Below are positions 14,575-16,082 of a stretch of DNA of 16,082 nt, piece after piece. Positions within the stretch are counted from its first letter, which is position 1; each line of letters starts with the position of its first letter. A model generated the notes under the pieces. That model saw nothing but the letters and a program-made list of their open reading frames with translations, was not told the origin of the DNA and searched no databases. The DNA is from Pseudomonadota bacterium. Its GTDB lineage: Bacteria > Verrucomicrobiota > Verrucomicrobiia > Chthoniobacterales > UBA6821. Position numbers and translations under genes: made by a program. The stretch is from assembly GCA_009928265.1 (NCBI GenBank), contig RFPR01000039.1, forward strand, positions 1-16,082, read 5' to 3'.

Positions 14575-14734
14575 GTTGGACGCTTTAAAAACAGCGGATG
14601 GGGAGGGATTATCCCTTGCCTGTGGCAAGGGCTCTGGAGAATGGCTTTGCGATAATCTCGTGCCGCTCATCGCGGCATACCAGTCGAACCGTGGTTCTCA
14701 TCCCTACAAAGGTCTCAAGTTTGTATTAAACCAG
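14575..14734. other. Hairpin-rich spacer below tRNA-Ser, no gene
   Basis: These 160 bases hold no plausible coding region. Read on the minus strand, downstream of tRNA-Ser, they contain three inverted repeats in a row: GAACC/GGTTC (14686-14697), TGCCGC/GCGGCA (14661-14677) and CCCTTGCC/GGCAAGGG around a 3-base loop (14613-14631). A copy of the tRNA tail and a T5 run (CTGTTTTTAAAG) follow. Two 7-base stretches, GATTATC and GATAATC, can pair around the last hairpin. This could be a structured transcript, a terminator region, or the relic of an inserted element. Confidence 0.45.
14592..14610 (-). repeat. Copy of tRNA-Ser 3' end (possible att-like repeat)
   Basis: The 19 bases CAGCGGATGGGGAGGGATT on + are identical to 14732-14750, which cover the 3' acceptor strand, discriminator and part of the T arm of tRNA-Ser plus the 3 bases after it. 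The two copies are in the same orientation, 140 bases apart. Both are followed, in the tRNA sense, by a T-rich stretch (GTTTAA and TTTTTAAA). Duplication of a tRNA 3' end is the classic trace of site-specific integration, but no integrase is present. Confidence 0.7.
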
Positions 14735-14821
14735 CGGATGGGGAGGGATTCGAACCCTCGTTACCGATAAAGGTAAACACGCTTTCCAAGCGTGCGCGAT
14801 CGACCACTCTGCCACCCATCC
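14735..14821 (-). tRNA. tRNA-Ser (anticodon GGA)
   Basis: The 87-base gene folds as a class II tRNA. The acceptor stem GGATGGG (14821-14815) pairs with CCCATCC (14742-14736), with discriminator G at 14735 as expected for Ser. The anticodon arm CACGC-TTGGAAA-GCGTG gives anticodon GGA (14787-14785). The T arm is GAGGGTTCGAATCCCTC, and a long variable arm lies between. CCA is not encoded (GCTG follows). It is divergent from tRNA-Thr. Confidence 0.95.
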
Positions 14822-14836
14822 TGAGCTGGATTGGGG

Positions 14837-14865
14837 AATGTAGTGGGAAGATCCGCGGTGTGCAA
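14837..14865 (-). promoter_or_regulatory. Probable promoter of tRNA-Ser
   Basis: On the minus strand TTGCAC (14865-14860) and TACATT (14842-14837) are separated by exactly 17 bases. The -10 matches consensus at four of six positions and the -35 at three. Transcription would start about 7 bases downstream, leaving a leader of roughly 8 bases before the tRNA 5' end at 14821, a normal layout. Confidence 0.4.
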
Positions 14866-14919
14866 GGACTGTCGTTCTTGCCATGACCATGAAAACAGGT
14901 AGGTTTTTGAGTCGTTCAA

Positions 14920-14995
14920 GCCGCTTTAGCTCAGTCGGTAGAGCATCTCATTCGTAATGAGAGGGTCATCGGTTCGAATCCGATAAGCGGCTCCA
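14920..14995 (+). tRNA. tRNA-Thr (anticodon CGT)
   Basis: The 76-base gene has acceptor stem GCCGCTT pairing with AAGCGGC, D arm AGCTCAGTCGGTAGAGC, anticodon arm TCTCA-TTCGTAA-TGAGA with anticodon CGT (14953-14955), T arm ATCGGTTCGAATCCGAT, discriminator T and an encoded CCA (14993-14995). The CCA is encoded here but not in the neighbouring tRNA-Ser. Only 16 bases separate it from the bioF ATG. Confidence 0.96.
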
Positions 14996-15011
14996 TCACC
15001 TTTTACTCCGG

Positions 15012-16082
15012 ATGACCCCTTTGGATGATTTTTTCTCCGAAGAGTTACTGCGTCTCTCGTCGGATAACTTGCGCCGGAACCTCCGGATTATCGACCATTC
15101 GGACAACGTGAGTCTTTCTGTCGGCGGCAGGGTGATCGTGAACTTCTCCTCCAACGACTACCTGGGGCTGGCCTCACACCCCGCTCTCGCGGATGCCATG
15201 GCAGAGGGGGCCCGCCGTTGGGGAACAGGGGCAACGGCGTCGCGCCTGATCAGCGGCACGACGGCGGAACATGCCTCTCTTGAAGAGGAACTCGCCGCCG
15301 CCAAGGGGACAGAGGCGGCGTTGGTTTTCTCGACCGGCGTTGCAGCGGCCACAGGGACGATTCCCTCGCTGGTTGGTCGTGGTGATGTCGTGATCCTCGA
15401 CAAGCTCGCCCATGCCTGCCTGATCGACGGAACCCATGCAAGCGGTGCGAAGATGCGGGTATTTCCCCACAATGATCTCGCGAAGCTGGAATCTCATCTC
15501 CGGTGGGCCAGGGAAACACATCCCGATGGAAAGATTCTGATCGTGACGGAATCGGTCTTCAGCATGGATGGAGATCTCGCCCCGCTACGTGAGATCGTGG
15601 AACTCAAGGATCGGTATGGCGCCTGGCTGATGCTGGACGAAGCCCATGCCGTCGGGGTCCGGGGCACCGGCATTCAAGGCTTGGCCGGGGAACTGGGCCT
15701 GATTGACCGGATCGAAATCCAAATGGGTACGCTCGGAAAGGCCCTCGGCGTTTCGGGGGGCTATATCGCCGGATCACGGGTCCTGATCGACTTCCTGATC
15801 AACCGCGCACGTAGCTTCATCTTCTCAACCGCCCCGTCACCCGCAGTGGCCGCTGCCTGCCGAGCCGCACTCAGGGTGGTTTGCTCCAAGGAGGGGGATT
15901 GCCTTCGCGCAACGCTCCTCAATCACATCAACCTCCTTTCATCACTGCTCGGCATGGCCCGATCGGAAAGTGCGATTCTACCAGTGATCCTGGGTTCCGA
16001 GGAACGGGCCCTTGACGAAGCAGCACGACTTTTTGAGGCGGGGTTCTTTGTCCCAGCAATCCGTTATCCGACCGTCCCGAAA
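15012..16082 (+). CDS. bioF: 8-amino-7-oxononanoate synthase (BioF), 3' end outside window
   Basis: BioF condenses pimeloyl-ACP/CoA with alanine in biotin synthesis, using PLP. The 357 visible residues follow the alpha-oxoamine synthase fold: FSSNDYLGLASHP (45-57), GTGATASRLISGT (71-83), LVFSTGVAA (104-112), the ring-stacking His134 in DKLAHACLIDG, ESVFSMDGDLAPL (180-192), DEAHAVG (209-215), and the PLP lysine Lys243 in MGTLGKALGVSGGYIAG. The RLISGT and TLGKALGVSGG segments favour BioF over Kbl or serine palmitoyltransferase, but these relatives cannot be fully excluded. The start at ATG 15012 fits the N-terminal length. The gene begins 16 bases after tRNA-Thr, has no clear Shine-Dalgarno, and probably shares a transcript with the tRNA. 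Other bio genes may lie beyond the window. Confidence 0.9.
   Translation, partial: MTPLDDFFSEELLRLSSDNLRRNLRIIDHSDNVSLSVGGRVIVNFSSNDYLGLASHPALADAMAEGARRWGTGATASRLISGTTAEHASLEEELAAAKGTEAALVFSTGVAAATGTIPSLVGRGDVVILDKLAHACLIDGTHASGAKMRVFPHNDLAKLESHLRWARETHPDGKILIVTESVFSMDGDLAPLREIVELKDRYGAWLMLDEAHAVGVRGTGIQGLAGELGLIDRIEIQMGTLGKALGVSGGYIAGSRVLIDFLINRARSFIFSTAPSPAVAAACRAALRVVCSKEGDCLRATLLNHINLLSSLLGMARSESAILPVILGSEERALDEAARLFEAGFFVPAIRYPTVPK

Noticed and set aside
14486..14770. A + frame ending MGRDSNPRYR
   Set aside because: The end is the well-known spurious translation across a tRNA-Ser gene; the rest overlaps the signal-peptide gene on the other strand.
1..16082. CRISPR array, transposon, prophage or defence island
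   Set aside because: No regularly spaced repeats, transposase, integrase, restriction, toxin-antitoxin or phage gene is seen; the only integration-like trace is the tRNA-Ser tail copy.

Overview
The window is a GC-rich, densely packed bacterial chromosome segment made almost entirely of housekeeping genes. The gene set and order (hom-thrC-lysC; ffh-rpsP-khpA; trpC coupled to ruvB; a PHP-containing PolX; several short secreted proteins; many starts with no visible Shine-Dalgarno) would fit the Verrucomicrobiota or wider PVC group. That placement is inferred from gene style, not from a marker phylogeny. No transposase, integrase, CRISPR array, toxin-antitoxin pair or recognisable defence island is present.

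Layout from left to right. Bases 1-305 (-) hold the start of a lipoprotein gene whose leader carries a perfect inverted repeat. A 50-residue secreted Cys/Gly peptide follows on + (505-657), convergent with a two-gene (-) unit: PolX (3090-1342) coupled by an ATGA overlap to a metallo-beta-lactamase-fold protein with a degenerate metal site (1345-746). A membrane-anchored LamG-like protein (3235-4026, +) converges on a secreted single-HKD phospholipase D/Nuc-type nuclease (4554-4042, -). The threonine and aspartate-family operon hom-thrC-lysC (4665-8301, +) is next. It converges on a six-gene (-) run, cutA-trpC-ruvB-ffh-rpsP-khpA (12580-8410), that mixes metal tolerance, tryptophan synthesis, Holliday-junction processing, SRP, ribosome and RNA-binding functions with short gaps or overlaps. 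uvrC (12689-14257, +) is divergent from cutA and converges on a short secreted protein (14574-14266, -). A tRNA region follows: tRNA-Ser(GGA) on -, tRNA-Thr(CGT) on +, then bioF starting 16 bases after the tRNA-Thr CCA and running off the window.

Functional threads: aspartokinase, homoserine dehydrogenase and threonine synthase cover three of the five steps from aspartate to threonine (asd and thrB are not here), and the ACT domains of the first two suggest feedback control. PolX, RuvB and UvrC are three unlinked DNA repair functions. Ffh, S16 and KhpA are the conserved core of the SRP/ribosome cluster, but rimM, trmD and rplS, which often follow, are absent.

I do not see a convincing new multi-gene system. 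The observations most worth a second look are: a 19-base exact copy of the tRNA-Ser 3' end placed 140 bases downstream of the tRNA, with a hairpin-rich spacer between (possible relic of an integration site); a UvrC that appears to lack the roughly 110-residue segment between its UVR motif and RNase H-like domain; the tRNA-Thr/bioF junction; the Cys/Gly secreted micropeptide; and in-frame insertions in ThrC, TrpC and Ffh.
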